A stretch of DNA of 64,000 bases from Atherinomorus stipes (lineage: Eukaryota > Chordata > Actinopteri > Atheriniformes > Atherinidae), in assembly GCA_023101725.1 (NCBI GenBank), contig JALJCO010008621.1:1657001-1721000 (forward strand). Reading direction: 5' to 3'. The notes below the pieces were generated by a model. It worked only from the letters and a program-made list of their open reading frames with translations. It was not told where the DNA came from and made no database searches. Each line of letters begins with the position of its first letter. Positions within the stretch are counted from its first letter, which is position 1. Shown here piece after piece: positions 1 to 12,069 of this stretch. Made by a program: the position numbers and the translations under genes.

Positions 1-784
1 GAAGCAGATAAATATTTTATATTTTTCCTTTTTTTTTGCATGTGAAACAGTTCATCAATCATAAGTCAAAGTAAACCAAAAGTGTCAATATTTACATTAC
101 ATCAGGTGATCTAAAAATAACACAGTGTTTTTTTTTTTCTTCTCCCTTTTAACAGTCAGTAACTCACATTACCCAAAGACTCCATGTCAGGGGACAGATA
201 GAGGGAAGTTGGATGAGGAGGATTGTTTGTTGGACGTGAGTTTAATTAATTTATTTATATTTGTGACATCTCATCATCACCATATATTAGCTCTTTGCTG
301 TTGTTTTGAATTACATCCAAGGTTCTGGCTTTGAGAGTCCTGCATCTGTGAAGCTGTCAGAGTTGGCTTCTTCATGTTGGTTCTTCATCGCTGAGCGTTT
401 ACAGCTTCAGTGTCACATCAGGGTGCAGAAACAGGACAGAATTCAACAGAGGCTTGTCCCTTCTTCTTGTATCTGTGTGACAGATGACTTACAGTATACA
501 GCTGCACATACAAGGTATTCTTCCCTCTACTGTAGAAAAGATTTCTTAATATACACCCCAGATATTACTTTGTCTTCTTCACTTATCACCATGTAAATTA
601 TTGCTTTATTAAGCATAGTCAGTGGTCATAATGACTCCGAGCCCCCTGGATCCAATCCATTAATAAAACACTAAAGTAGCCTACTGTTACAGTATACACA
701 GATCAAAAAGTGTATGTTACTCTACCACACTCATACTGTATATATATAGCTATACGTGTAACTTCTCACTGACGTACTGCAGAT
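1..784. other. 3' flank of samd12, no gene recognised
   Basis: AT-rich sequence beyond the likely samd12 cleavage site. It has two further minus-strand AATAAA hexamers (610-605 and 256-251), so parts could belong to a longer 3' UTR. Short open frames at 125-596 show no family resemblance, splice logic or codon signal. Confidence 0.5.
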
Positions 785-1323
785 AATTCACAATACAAAA
801 AGATTTATTGAGGGAATGACATTCAGCTTAAACTGTTACTGACTGAAAGTTGCCTCCACATCGGATCCATTCTCCAAATAGTAGGACTGCATGTAAATCT
901 GTGCTTACACCAGAATTCAAGGAATTATGAATCATGTTTGTGAACAAATCCAAGTTTTCTGTTTTAGCTGCTCAATCAGTCACGTCCTAATGAGGCGGGA
1001 AACCAAAAAGAGATTTGCTAAGATGGAGCCAGCATCAGGTCTAAATCCTCACTAGTGATTCTTTAGTTGCATCATTATGTTACAGTGGGCATCCCTGCGC
1101 TGAACAGAGCTTTGTCTCTGTCTAAGTGTCTGTAAACCAGATTGGCCGTGTTGAATGAGAATCCTCCAGACCAGTTGGCACGTAGTCTATAGGCTCATCC
1201 TCCCTCCTTTCTCCCGTCGATTCTCTGTTCACATATCTGAAGACGGCAGCTCTTCCGTGGCTCCTGGAGACGCATTGTGACAGGGGATGTGGGGAAGGGC
1301 TGCCAAACTGATCCAGGGATGAG
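785..1323 (-). other. samd12: samd12 3' UTR (inferred)
   Basis: The region follows the stop at 1324 on the minus strand and runs to about 15-25 bases past the first good poly(A) signal. It has no long repeat. The first roughly 200 bases are unusually GC-rich for the neighbourhood and carry an open alternative frame. The 3' end position is inferred from the signal and not from a transcript; longer forms using AATAAA at 610-605 or 256-251 are possible. Confidence 0.6.
804..809 (-). promoter_or_regulatory. poly(A) signal AATAAA for samd12
   Basis: Minus-strand context is CCCTCAATAAATCTTTTTGT. It is the first canonical hexamer after the stop codon, about 515 bases downstream, and is followed by a T/G-rich stretch suitable for cleavage. 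Further hexamers lie at 610-605 and 256-251. Confidence 0.6.
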
Positions 1324-1346
1324 CTACGAGAAATTTCCAAAGGAGG
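1324..1346 (-). CDS. samd12: samd12 terminal coding segment with stop codon
   Basis: The minus-strand acceptor above 1346 is very strong: about 30 bases of almost pure pyrimidine followed by CCACAG. Splicing the phase-1 donor at 14074 to this acceptor gives a split ACC codon and the tail TSFGNFS, then TAG at 1326-1324. A seven-residue tail after LQLLSR gives the same C-terminal length as the short mammalian isoform (161 residues in human/mouse as I remember it). A second frame of this exon (phase 0) stays open for 74 codons down to 1122; it is not used if the splice phases above hold. An additional alternatively spliced exon in the intervening intron cannot be excluded, because mammals also have a longer C-terminal isoform that I could not locate here. 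Confidence 0.78.
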
Positions 1347-1556
1347 CTGTGGAGAGGGGAGAGAAGAGAGGGGGTGCAGAGTTTGGAATTTACATGTGCA
1401 CAGAAAGCAGAGGTTAAAGTGCAGCTATTGATTGTTCCCACATCATGCTCTTTATAACCTCAGCTGGTGGTTAAAAACAGATTTCTCACGACTTGTATGA
1501 ATGTTTTGTAACACAAAGTCCTGGGTGCCAAGTCTCGACTGCAAGAGCCTCTCCAG

Positions 1557-1964
1557 TAGGGATTGACAGATAAAGATTTTTAAGGCAAGATGCCGATATT
1601 TTCTCATCAGCCTCAGCATATGGCCGATACAACCTGCCTAGATATTTGGGGACGATAATTGAAGCCGATACTGCATTTGACTCCCAAATTAATATAATGA
1701 AGGTTACAATCAAAATTAATTTAAAAAACTCTTTTAATATAAAAAAGAACAAAGCACCTCAAATAAATATATAAAGAAGAAACAGTACAGTTGTAAAAAA
1801 ATATTAAATTAACTTGTAATAGAAATTTTCAAAAAAGGTCCTTAAATTATGCAGAGTGGGGGTATCGGCCAGCATACCCGATGTATCGGCCGATGCAGAT
1901 ACCAGCAAAAAACCGCAAATATTGGCTCAAAATATCGGCTGGCTAACGTATCGGTTTATCCTTA
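1557..1964. mobile_element. hAT-type MITE with 8-bp target duplication
   Basis: 408 bp element with degenerate inverted ends TAGGGATTGACAGATA (left) and TAAGGATAAACCGATA (reverse complement of right). It is flanked by CTCTCCAG (1549-1556) and CTTTCCAG (1965-1972), an 8-bp duplication with one mismatch, as left by hAT transposases. The interior repeats ATCGGCC/GGCCGAT words. There is no coding capacity. Confidence 0.8.
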
Positions 1965-4359
1965 CTTTCCAGAGCATTAACGCCACTGAATCTGCCTCCC
2001 TCACATTTAACAAATAAATTAGTGACTCTGATCATCATTCATGTAAAACTCAGAGCATGAAATTCCAGGGATTCATAGAATATATAGAAAAAACAACACA
2101 CTGTGATTAGGATAAGGTTGATAAACTTTAGAAAAAAACCTTAAAAATCGTTGTAATATTTACTTTGAAAAAGTCAAGGTTAAGCATTGCATTAAATAGC
2201 CTGTTTTTCTCAGTGGCATTATCTCTTTTTCTCTGTTTGGAAACAGCAGATGCAGCCGAGTGGTCTCGCTGAAATCCAGCCTGTTCCATCCATCCTGAAA
2301 TGTCTCAAGTGTCAGCAGGAAGGCAGACTTTCCTCTCCCAGTCTGCTGGCATTTCAGCACTAAGCTCTCCTCTCCTGATAGCCAAGGAAGATGGACCACC
2401 TGTTACTAGACACAGACAGATGTAACTTGGCACCGGAGTGAACCTGAACCAGGAGGCGATGGAGGGGTAGTAGGGAGAGCCACGTGACTGGAGGCTTGCA
2501 CAGAAAACGGTTAGAGCTGCCTCTGTGATATAAATTCTTTGAAATGAGCTCCTTATGGAGTTGTCAAAGCCTAGGTGCAGCAGAGGAAGGGAGGCGGGTG
2601 GGAAACGGGGGGATAAACAGCGAGCAGAATTTGTTCTGAGGAATGACACACTCCTCCTTCTTCTTTGTCCGTCATGCTAAGACTTTCATTCATATTCTAA
2701 TTAAATCTACAGTTCGGCTGGCAGGCACCGCATGGAGCTCTTGGGTGAAGCTCACTGAAGATGGACAACTTTGCAAAAGTGATTCAGATCTAGAAGGTTA
2801 CCAAGACAGTCTCCCGTGGCAACCACAGAGCTGACGACAACATGCCTTTTTGTCAGGGACAGAGAGGGAGGAGGGGTCCGATGTTTTACGGGCTGTTTGC
2901 AATATCATCAGCTTTACTTAATGAGCGAGGATTTCAACACATGGCAGATGGCTTCACAAAAAGGCACAGACTGACTTTGATGAAAATTTGATACGTTCAG
3001 GAGGAGAGAGGCAGTGCCAGTTTATTATAAAGATAAACCAACAACCAGTGGCTAAGCAGGAGAGGAAGGAGGGCAGATCTCTCCCTGGGCTCTGATCTGA
3101 ATCCTCACTTCCGAAGCTTTCCAGATGTTAAAATCCCTCCATGCTTCTCACTACCCTCAGAGAGCTGTGGCTCCAGGCTAGGAGAGACATCAGCCTCACC
3201 TTGTACTAACTGACAAAAATAAAACAGCCAAGCCCTCCGGAAACACACCGTCTAAAAATACAAGTACAATATTCATGCTTGAAAAAGAGGAGGCATTGCC
3301 TCTCCAAACAATGGCAGGTTTAAACTTATGCACAAGAAGAGACTCCTGGAATGTTAGATGGGTGTATGCAGTGTACAGAAATTTGCATGAACTTTGATGC
3401 CTTGATGTGAACTCACTATTTCAAATGTTAGTGTGTATGTCACTATATGTTTTGAGATTCTAACATAGTTTGAAAAGCATTTTTTTCTAAGTTTATGGAT
3501 AGTTTTGTAAAAGTAGCTTCCAAAACTTTCTCAGTGTAAGAGCAACTCTAGTCACTTTAAAACATGAGAATAAGTTTTCACACTGAAATCAACTGTGACA
3601 ACTGTGCATGTTGCATCTGACCTGAATCCAGTCTATCAATGGTTACCACGGTGAGGGATGAAAGAAAATGTGTGCTTTATACTCTGTAATTTTGTTGACT
3701 AATACTGTAACCCAAATCGTTCTGTAGGTAGGATTTTAGTTAAATAAACATTTAGGTTTTAGATCTGTGGAAGAGTTTGCTTGTGTTGTTTCTCCTGTCT
3801 GTTTAGATCACTGATAACCATTTCTCACAGGTTTGATAGTTAGTTTCCCAGATGAACTTATTTAAAAGGAAACAACATCAGGAAGTTGCTCCGTATTATT
3901 AAGCAGGTGACATTTTCCATGGCGGTATGGGGGAAAGAAGGATCTTTCTCCAAATGTAAAGTGCAAAAACAGGGCAATGAAAACATTGGGCATTTCATGA
4001 AAACTGAAGTGAAATCATTGTATTGTTAAAAAATCTGCATGAATCAAAGAGCAAACAGGTTTGTTATGTGGAACTCTGGTTTTTAAAGGGTCACCTGCAG
4101 TTTTTTAGATGTTTCCCTGCTCTGGTGGTTAGACATCCCTGGTAGATAAAGACATATCAAGGAAGGTCTCCATCAGATAAATACATCGTATTGAGGAAAC
4201 AGCTGTTAAAAAGCCAGTGATGAGCTGCAAGTAGGTATTTGAATCTCCTGTCTCCCAAGAATCCCAGGAATCTCCTGATGCAGGATAGTTCAGAGCCTGG
4301 ACTTGAGCATAAAGCTGTATTTTGACCACACAAACCAAAAGCTCACAAAGAGAAGTTCA

Positions 4360-4790
4360 TGACTACTCTTTTTGAAACAGGTTTGTTCACTGATGAATGC
4401 TGTGCTACACTAGAAGGTTCAGATGGATGGACAGGAATGATTGGTGTCCCGACAGGGCTGCAGTATCAGCAAAGTGGTGATGGGGTGATGATTTGGGCTA
4501 GAAAAAGAGTGAGATGTTACAGTAAGCCCCTTTAGGAAACTTGAGGGGGGCAAAATGATCTCAGCAAAACTGACCATTTAAACCATTCCTGTTTACGAAA
4601 GACAACACACCATCCCATACTGCAAAATACTACTGAATCATTGGCTGCTTTGGGTATAAAGGAAGAAAATCTCAAAGTGTGGCCACCGTCATCCCCTGAA
4701 CTTACAATTAAGGGGCATCTTGTGTTTCTTTTAAGGATGCCTGTGGGACATCCTTAAAGAAAGGTAAAGTGGGGGGCATAAACCCCCAAA
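4360..4790 (+). mobile_element. mariner/Tc1-type transposase relic
   Basis: Broken plus-strand reading frames translate to pieces of a DDE transposase. SDGWTGMIGVPTGLQYQQ leads into GDGVMIWA at 4474-4500. KDNTPSHTAK at 4598-4627 matches the QHDNAPSHTAK block containing the second catalytic aspartate. LKVWPPSSPEL near 4675-4704 matches the WPPxSPDLNPIE block. The order and spacing fit the family. Frameshifts and stops separate the pieces, so it is long dead. No terminal repeats were found. Confidence 0.8.
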
Positions 4791-4954
4791 CAAAAAATTT
4801 GGGAGGTTAATCTGATATCCTCAAATAAGACGAACATTTCCTGTTTACGGTGTCTTAAAAAATTCTCCAGGATGATGAGCAACCCTGTCAGAGTCAGGAG
4901 TGGATAATGAGGTATAAAAACAATCTAATGTTACATATCCAACTCATATACAGT

Positions 4955-5355
4955 TAGGGATGTATATCGTTATGATTTTATCGATACCGATACCAATATC
5001 GATACTCCTTATCGATACCGGTTTCATCGATCTTTATTGATACTATAACATAATTTAGAGTAAATAATAAAGACATTAAAGATGTTAAAAGATCCAGTGG
5101 TGGAGAAGATTTGTTCAGATGATGTTGAGGAAGCCTAGACATAAAGGTGGGTGAAGGACCGTGGGAGAATAAGGGAATTGTGTCTGTCTTATTCCATCAC
5201 TGTGATTATTTGACTGTGTAATGATAACTAATGATTAGGTAGATGTACAAAAAGTATCAATAAGAGTATCGTTTGTCCAGATTCTTAACGGTACCCTGGT
5301 ATGTTAAGATTAGGAACCAGTACCAAACGATACCGGTACTCGGTATACATCCCTA
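4955..5355. mobile_element. hAT-type MITE with perfect 8-bp target duplication
   Basis: 401 bp element with inverted ends TAGGGATGTATATCG and TAGGGATGTATACCG (right end reverse-complemented), flanked on both sides by TATACAGT (4947-4954 and 5356-5363). The interior near both ends is rich in GATACCGATA/ATCGATAC words. It is non-coding. Ends and duplication length place it with the hAT superfamily; it shares its TAGGGAT end with three other elements in this window. Confidence 0.9.
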
Positions 5356-6662
5356 TATACAGTACAGCATTTAAATGTCAAGTATACATTGGATTTTGTG
5401 AGTTGTAGCTCCCAACTGACATTGTTTAAACTACTATCCAGCAGAGCCATTTTGATAAGTATTCAAAGTCTTATTTGATAAAGAGAAGAAATAACGTTTC
5501 TGTGATTTTTTTTATTCCACTGATTAACACTGCATTCAATTTTGATCCATCTTATCGTCCTCTCCATAACTCCAATGAAGTCTATGTCATTTTATTTAAA
5601 ATAAGTATCATTATCATTACATATAATGCTTACCAGCTGGTGAGTATTTGTAAGTGCACGGTTCCTGGCTGACTATGCAAAGCAACACTGGAACCTGCAT
5701 TACAGAATGGTAATAATCATTAATGATAACAAAGGATGATGCTGATTAATCAGCCTGGCTGAAGTGATAATGACTTGTCTACCACCTACTGATAAGCTGT
5801 TTTGTCATGTAAGCAGTCATAACGGTGGTGTGAATGCCAGTAGGGAAAAAGTTCTATGGCGATCCTGTCCTTCAACATGAATGTGCTTTATGCGATGCTG
5901 GCAATGAAAAAAAAAGAGAAATCAATAAACAAAATTCTGCCGTTAAATCTTTCTGTTGAAATTATTCCACGAACTAATCAAAACATCAATAAAGCAAGAA
6001 ATTTTCCAAATGCAGCTTTCACATTCTCCACTGCACAACACAAAAGCTATAAATCCTTTGCAGTCACAGATTGCCATGTTAATTAACTCTATTATTTTTG
6101 CCTTTCTTATTGAGTGAAGACGAACATATTCAACTATAATAAACAACCAGTGTAGTTCAGTTCTGAGTGTGAAATGATATTTCAGTTCTTTGAACAAGTG
6201 AGTCTGCCATGGAAAGATGAACATGGGAGGGAGAGCAGGGCCACATAGCCATGAAATAAAAGAACTGTCAGAGCAAGTTTTCTCTCACTGCTAAAGTCCC
6301 TCCATTAACCTCTTGACCAGTCTCATTTCTTCACATCTCTGTGATCGGTGAATTTCATCCCCAGTATTTTGCTCTATCTGTTAAACATGTCATCTCCACT
6401 TGCAGCTGTCCTCAATTTTAGTGCACTCAGTCTTCCTTTCTTCCTTTTCTCCTCCCACTCTCCCAACAGGAACTTTTAAACTCTTAAAAGTTTCCCTCTT
6501 TGTGTCTCTAACTCATCTTGGAATGAATAGGGGTAATTTTTTTGCTCATTAAACAACACAATCATCCACAATTAGATTGTCTTCATTGATAAAATGGGTT
6601 TTAAGAGTTTTTGTTAATTAATTCAAATCAGAGATTGCATAGCAATTACATATTCAGATCCG

Positions 6663-6681
6663 TTTTTTTTTTTTTTTTTTT
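6663..6681. repeat. poly(T) run, 19 bases
   Basis: Uninterrupted T19 on the plus strand inside the last samd12 intron. It could be the A-tail of a minus-strand retroposon, but no element body is recognisable next to it. Confidence 0.9.
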
Positions 6682-6909
6682 ATCAGCTCAGCTTCATTTT
6701 AATTCACTGAGTGGTCCACATATTCAAAATGTAACTAGAGCCAAGCTATGTTTCATCTATTTCGGGGAACATACAGTGTGGGCACACACCTGTCTACATA
6801 CAGTTTCAGAGCTGTACAGTATTGTGTGTTGTGAAAACAAAGCTGCGAGGAAGAAAGAAATGTACAGTACATGGAGCTCCAAGACTGGATTGCATCAAGG
6901 CAAAGAGCT

Positions 6910-7720
6910 TATAGACCCATTTCCACTCCCTTACGTATTTAAATGGTGACGTCCCCTTCATGCGTCACCCTGCATGGCTGCCTTCATACTTTCATGCATC
7001 TTCTGCGTTGAGCAGGGTCTATCTGCGGTTCGCAAGACAGGAGTGTCGTAAAGTGGGCGTGTCGTCAAGTGAGGTCACTCTACGACATGCCCACCAAACC
7101 TATGAGAGCACGGTGAAATCTAACCCTAACCCTACCCCTGACCCCTCCCCTAAACCTAACAAGACCCACCCACTTTATAACACGGCCACTATAGGACACG
7201 GCCACTACAAGACACGCCCCTTGGTTGCAAGCCGCAGATAGATACACTTGTCTACGTTCCCATTGCTATTAAACCAGTTTGTCCGCCAGTCGGAGGTGCT
7301 GCCTGTCCCTGTGCCCTGGCGATGTGATGCCGTATATGAGTGTATTTTCGGATACACTCGCATAAGCTCTCCTCAGAAGCTCCAGCCATATCTACAGATT
7401 CTCTCTCTTTGTTTGGCGTCTTCTTTCTCAGGTGCTTTTATTGGGCTAATGACCCCAACTGTTTTTGTGTTGTTATTTTTGCGGTTCCCGTTCTTCTTCT
7501 CTGGTTTGTTCCTTTCGCTGACTGCATATCAGCTACATAGCTCAACACTGACCCTGCTGTTTCCGGTGGTATTGCTCTGTCTTCTGCGTCAAGTGACGGA
7601 CCAACAAGCCCCTCGAAAATACACCAAATTACGTACGAAACCGACGCAGATGACGAAACGAAACTGTCCATCCGTCTGCGTATCCGTCTTCTGCGTTGAG
7701 CATAAATGGGCCTTAAAGTG
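6910..7720. mobile_element. Composite of DNA-transposon fragments
   Basis: GC-richer island in AT-rich intron. An inner element (about 7017-7246) has inverted ends GTCTATCTGCGGTTCGCAA and TTGCAAGCCGCAGATAGA. Around it are matching ends CCCATTT (left, 6914-6920) and AAATGGG (right, about 7706-7712), and the phrase TCTTCTGCGTTGAGCA occurs twice as a direct repeat (about 6999 and 7688). I read it as a MITE inserted in or next to an older element. Superfamilies are not assigned. Confidence 0.55.
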
Positions 7721-7933
7721 TAAAAAGAAATCATAGCCTTTAGTGGCCGGAACCAAGAGACCAGAGTTCCCCCTTAAGGGAATCTAGAGCTTCTCTGTGG
7801 AGATGGAAAAACTTTACAGCAGGACCCGGCTCCAGCAATCAGGTCTTTATGGTAGAAAGGCTGGAAGCTATTCCTCACAAAAAGGCACCTGACAGCCTAC
7901 CAAATTAACCACAAGGCACCTGAACATCTCATA

Positions 7934-8530
7934 AGCTGGGTTTCCATTACACCAGGAATTGCACAAAACCTAAATATCGCAATTGAAAACCGCTAATGGA
8001 AACACCTACATTTTCGAAAAAAACTCTCAAATACCACAAAAAAGTTTTTACGCTTTTATGAGGCATAATTTCAGACGTTTTGAGAAAGCAGTTTTTACAT
8101 AAGTGTAATGGAAACACTTTTTCCACAATTACACGCCATCAGGTGTGATGTAGGGGGGTTAAAATCCAGTTGCTCCTTCTTAATTATGATGAATATGATC
8201 ATTTACAATCATTAACTGTGAAATCGGATTGATGGGGAACTTTTTATCAGTCACATACATGAAAAATTCCCAAATTGCCATAACTCAGCAAGCTGAGTTC
8301 ATTTAGGACATTATACAAATTGTTTAAGTTCTTCATGTATTAACGAGTTGTTTTTGTCATTTGCACACATTTGTAACACCGCGACTCGGTTATCTCGTTC
8401 CCGCATGTTAATTATATGTCACCAGGATTTAATGAATTCAATGGAAATACCTACATATCGCTATTGTACTTTTTCGAAATTTAAGAAATATTGCCTTTAT
8501 TTTTCGAAAAAGTGTAATGGAAACCCAGCT
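7934..8530. mobile_element. TIR element (MITE), about 600 bp
   Basis: Perfect 18-bp inverted ends, AGCTGGGTTTCCATTACA at 7934-7951 and TGTAATGGAAACCCAGCT at 8513-8530, flanked by ATA on each side (possible 3-bp duplication). The interior repeats TGGAAACAC and TTTCGAAAAA in both orientations. No transposase frame. A 3-bp duplication would suggest a Harbinger-like mover, but ATA is not the classic TWA target. Confidence 0.75.
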
Positions 8531-8594
8531 ATAGACACTGAGAAACAGCTTAATCCTCTGATCTGATGAGATTGGCGTGGGAATCACCAGGTAC

Positions 8595-8890
8595 CTTGCA
8601 AAACGATACTATCACGATATTTTGCCTACGATAACAATAATATATTGATATATTGCAATAAATTTAATCCACGATACATGACAATATGTGTCACTGAAGA
8701 CATTTCAAATTTATTGACCAAAGTGAATCCATTCAAAATGAATTACAAAATATTGTTAATTTCACAAAAATGACAGCAATTCATGTGAAATTAGTGAACC
8801 AGTAAAATAAAGTGCACAGTGGTTCTTCTTAAAGGAGTACATGAAAACATAGTAGTGCATTATGAAAAATAAACATGTCAGTCAGTGCAT
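8595..8890. mobile_element. Probable hAT-like repeat fragment
   Basis: Begins with AACGATACTATCACGATATT and continues with ATATTGATATATTGCAATA words typical of a common fish hAT-derived repeat (recalled). No matching opposite end was found, so boundaries are approximate. Confidence 0.4.
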
Positions 8891-10228
8891 TATAATGTCA
8901 AACAACTGGGTGGTTTATGAAAACCTGGACACACATTTTAACTTGTAGTTTCCACTGTGTGTAAAATTTAACCTGAACCTGCTGACTGCACATAGATATG
9001 AGTGTAAAGCAGTGACTTTTCCACATGCTGGACTGCTGCTGATAGAACAACAAAATCTTGCGAGATTTCATTAGTAGCAGTAGAGGGAGAAATAATAAGA
9101 CTTTGGGGGGATACAACAGTCCAAAGGAGACTTGAAGGGTCGTACCGCAACCAGTCTGTTTGGCTGCATGTGACACGTCTTGTTTTTGACCATCTGTGCA
9201 TGCAGGTCACTTCAGGGCCCCCAAAAAAAGGTCATGTGTGTCACACCAACAAAAAAATAGAATTGAATGAACGTTGCATGTGTGAAGGAGAAGAGGCACT
9301 GAGCATCGCCTTATTAACGCCACCCTTACAGTCGCACATGTTGATGTTATAGAAATAAAGGTGCACAAGTGCTCAGGATCTCTGGCTGGGAGGCATGTTG
9401 ACATTCCAACATAACTACATTCAAACAGCTGGAAAACTCTGGACATCAATGAAAAAAGCAGAATACGAGGGGAGAAGCTCAAATGCAGGATGATTTCTAA
9501 GAAAAGCTGCCATTTTTTCCAAATGTGATCCAAATAATAAGGCAAGAAAGGAAGAGTTTGAATGTTTTAATTTTAAATCTTTACCCTTGTTTTTGCTCCG
9601 TCATTTTAAAGCAAAGTGTGTTTTCAGTCCAAAGCTTAACACAATGTATTAATCTTTCCAACTGCAAAGCAAATCTTATCACTAAAAAGTCCTTTTAACA
9701 TCGTTTCACAAATCAGTATTATATGTCATTCATCAAAAGGAGCTGTAGAGAGCATTTATTGCTTGTGAAAGTTTAAGAATCACCGGAGTGCATTTTACAC
9801 TCCTGACATGAATAATTTAAACGCCTTGTAACAGTTTTCATGGATCAGATCTGAGACAAACTCACATCAGATTCCAGCTGCACGCTCTGTATTTTCATTC
9901 CCTTTATCAAAAGTTATTGTGAGATCAATATTTAATTTTTGGTAAATCCACTGGAGATGAATCAGGCCTGACAGGTGATATGATGGCACCGCTAAATCTG
10001 AGCACATTTGTAAGCACATCAGGAGAATTGTTGAGGGAGAAAAGTTGATGGTGTGTGTGGAGTGATGTGAGTGCATAGTCTTGATGTGCATTTGCTACTG
10101 TTTGAGTCTACCTGAAAAACACCTTTTTGGCTCTTGCTCATGAAATTATTAACTGCCAAAAGCAATTCTAGTACTTGCTGTGGAGCAGTATACTTCTAAG
10201 AAATTACAGTAAACTCATAAATGTTGAT

Positions 10229-10450
10229 TAGGGATGTAATGATTACCGGTAAAATGATTAAACGGGAGAAAATTCCCGATTAGAAAAGTTTATTATTGTT
10301 AAAATGTTAATGTGCTTTTTTTTAATCGAAACTGATATGGAGTTAATTTTTCTGTCCAAAACAAACTGTTTTAACATTTACGGGCTATATGGATCTCTAC
10401 TTCTAACAATTTAATTATTTTCTCAAAAATTATACAGTATATCAAATATT
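10229..10450. mobile_element. Probable hAT-type fragment with TAGGGATG end
   Basis: Starts TAGGGATGTAATGATTACCG followed by AT-rich sequence with ATTCCCGATTAG. The opposite end is missing, apparently cut by the LINE fragment that follows. Assigned only by the shared end. Confidence 0.4.
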
Positions 10451-10544
10451 TTTCCATCATATTAGACAAGTTATGTCACGCTTGCGACAGTAAGCTCATC
10501 ACTGATTGGTTTGCAGGAAGCTGCAAACAGAAAAGCTCTGCACA

Positions 10545-10830
10545 GCGAGTAAAATCCTAAACTGTTCCCGCCCCACCTGGAGGACATCACCACCTCATGC
10601 TGTCTCAGATGGGTCAAAATGATCCTGTCTGACCCCTCCCACTCAGCCCTGCACCTGTTTGACCTGCTCCCCTCTGGCAGGAGATATAGGCTGATCCAAA
10701 CCTGCACAGCCAGCATGATAAACAGCATCTTCCCTTGGGCCATCACAACCATAAACACTCACAAACTATAATAAGACTATTAATTCATTCCAAATCCTCA
10801 TCATTAAATTACACAACAGTACAAGTGCAA
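10545..10830 (+). mobile_element. LINE ORF2 3' end (Rex1/CR1-like), truncated
   Basis: A frame open from about 10545 to a TAA at 10768-10770 reads LFPPHLEDITTSCCLRWVK, MILSDPSHSALHLFDLLPSG, RRYRLIQTCTASMINSIF, PWAI. The signature SDPSHxxxxLFxLLPSGRRYR is the conserved C-terminus of CR1/L2/Rex1-type LINE ORF2 in fish. Most of the element is absent, as usual for 5'-truncated insertions. The following AT-rich stretch may be its 3' UTR. Confidence 0.8.
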
Positions 10831-11715
10831 TATGGAATCTACAGGTGCAATATTCTGTTTAAACTGTGCATGTGCCCAACTCAGTTGCAAGGTTTGTGAG
10901 AATGTGTACATACAGTATATAGTACATCTTATATGTAAAATTAGATGGCACTCAGGCCTTTAAATAGTTAGATTTTAATTCTCTCTATTTAGTTATTCTA
11001 TTATCTTTACATATTTTGTATATTGTTTTAATTTAGAGCTGCAGATGGACTTTAGTTTAGCCACACTTCTTGACAGTAAATCGTTTTACTCTGTTGTGTG
11101 TATTGCTTTCAGTTTTAGATCCAGAAGTGCATGATTGTGAAGACTTCCCATTAAATGCAACAGATAATGTCTATGTTGTTTGCACAAAGTGTCATTTACT
11201 ATTAAATAGTTTTTTAAGGTCATGATTAAACTACAGCACCTTAGCGGTCATTCACTGCCTCATCATTTCTTTCTCATGTCATAAAAAGTTGAAACACTAG
11301 TCTTCTCACTTCTTCCACTACTTTTCAATTTGTCCTTTCACCTCTTTCAACTCGGAGTGGCCTCCAACCTTGTGGAGATCAGGTGTTATGGGGGGCATCT
11401 AATTAGCCTGCCCTTACAGCTTAGAGTCAGAGCCTGATGAACTGGGAAATTACATTTGCACTGTCCAGTTAACAGAGGCGTCGAACAGCAATTTCATTCT
11501 CCTTACCAATCAGCTGCATCACATTACCAAATTTAGTTCAATTCAACATTCTTGATTGGATTGAAAGTCATCAAAAGCCCTTTTCCTACCACGGTATAGT
11601 ACTGCTAACTGAAAGTGTGAAAACAGACTTTCAAAATCATGGATGCATTAAACTTTTTTGTCTGCATGGAGTGAGATTAAATAATCAGGAAAATAACTGA
11701 GCTGTATATCTCTCT

Positions 11716-12069
11716 ATAAGCCGCTTTCAGACTTGCATTGCAGAACATGAGCGATGTCAATCTGCTCTTTTCAAACAAGGCGCTTCCTTGCGGACGTGTT
11801 GCGTCTCGGCCACGTTCAGACATCAAGAAATGTTCCGGAGAAGTCAACGCAGCCACACTCTCCCTTCAACCCTGCACGGAACATTTTCTTGTGCGTTCAG
11901 CCAAAACGACATGCCGCAGTATTTCTGCTCTTGTGACATGGGGGCTAGATGGTACATGTCCGCTACATCTCTGAGGTAAAAGAGCGGAACGCATGTGTGA
12001 ATGCAAGCGTTACAAAGGACAAAGTCTGCACTATTACCGCTTTCCAGAGCAAGTCTGAAAGGGGCTTAT
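11716..12069. mobile_element. hAT-type MITE, 354 bp
   Basis: Inverted ends ATAAGCCGCTTTCAGACTTG (left) and ATAAGCCCCTTTCAGACTTG (right, reverse-complemented), one mismatch. Flanked by ATCTCTCT at 11708-11715 and 12070-12077, a perfect 8-bp duplication, though the flank is CT-rich so chance contributes. The interior is GC-richer than the intron (CGTTGCGTCTCGGCC region) and non-coding; the several overlapping open frames at 11738-11979 are artefacts of this. Confidence 0.8.

Noticed and set aside
2160..2399. Minus-strand 79-codon frame containing FQDGWNRLDFSETTRLHL, considered as an alternative C-terminal samd12 exon
   Set aside because: The resemblance to the long mammalian C-terminus is limited to a few residues (DGW and a hydrophobic run), and no good acceptor with the right phase precedes it.
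7121..7160. CTAACCCTAACCCTACCCCT stretch as an interstitial telomere repeat
   Set aside because: Only about two true telomere units; the stretch belongs to the interior of a TIR element.
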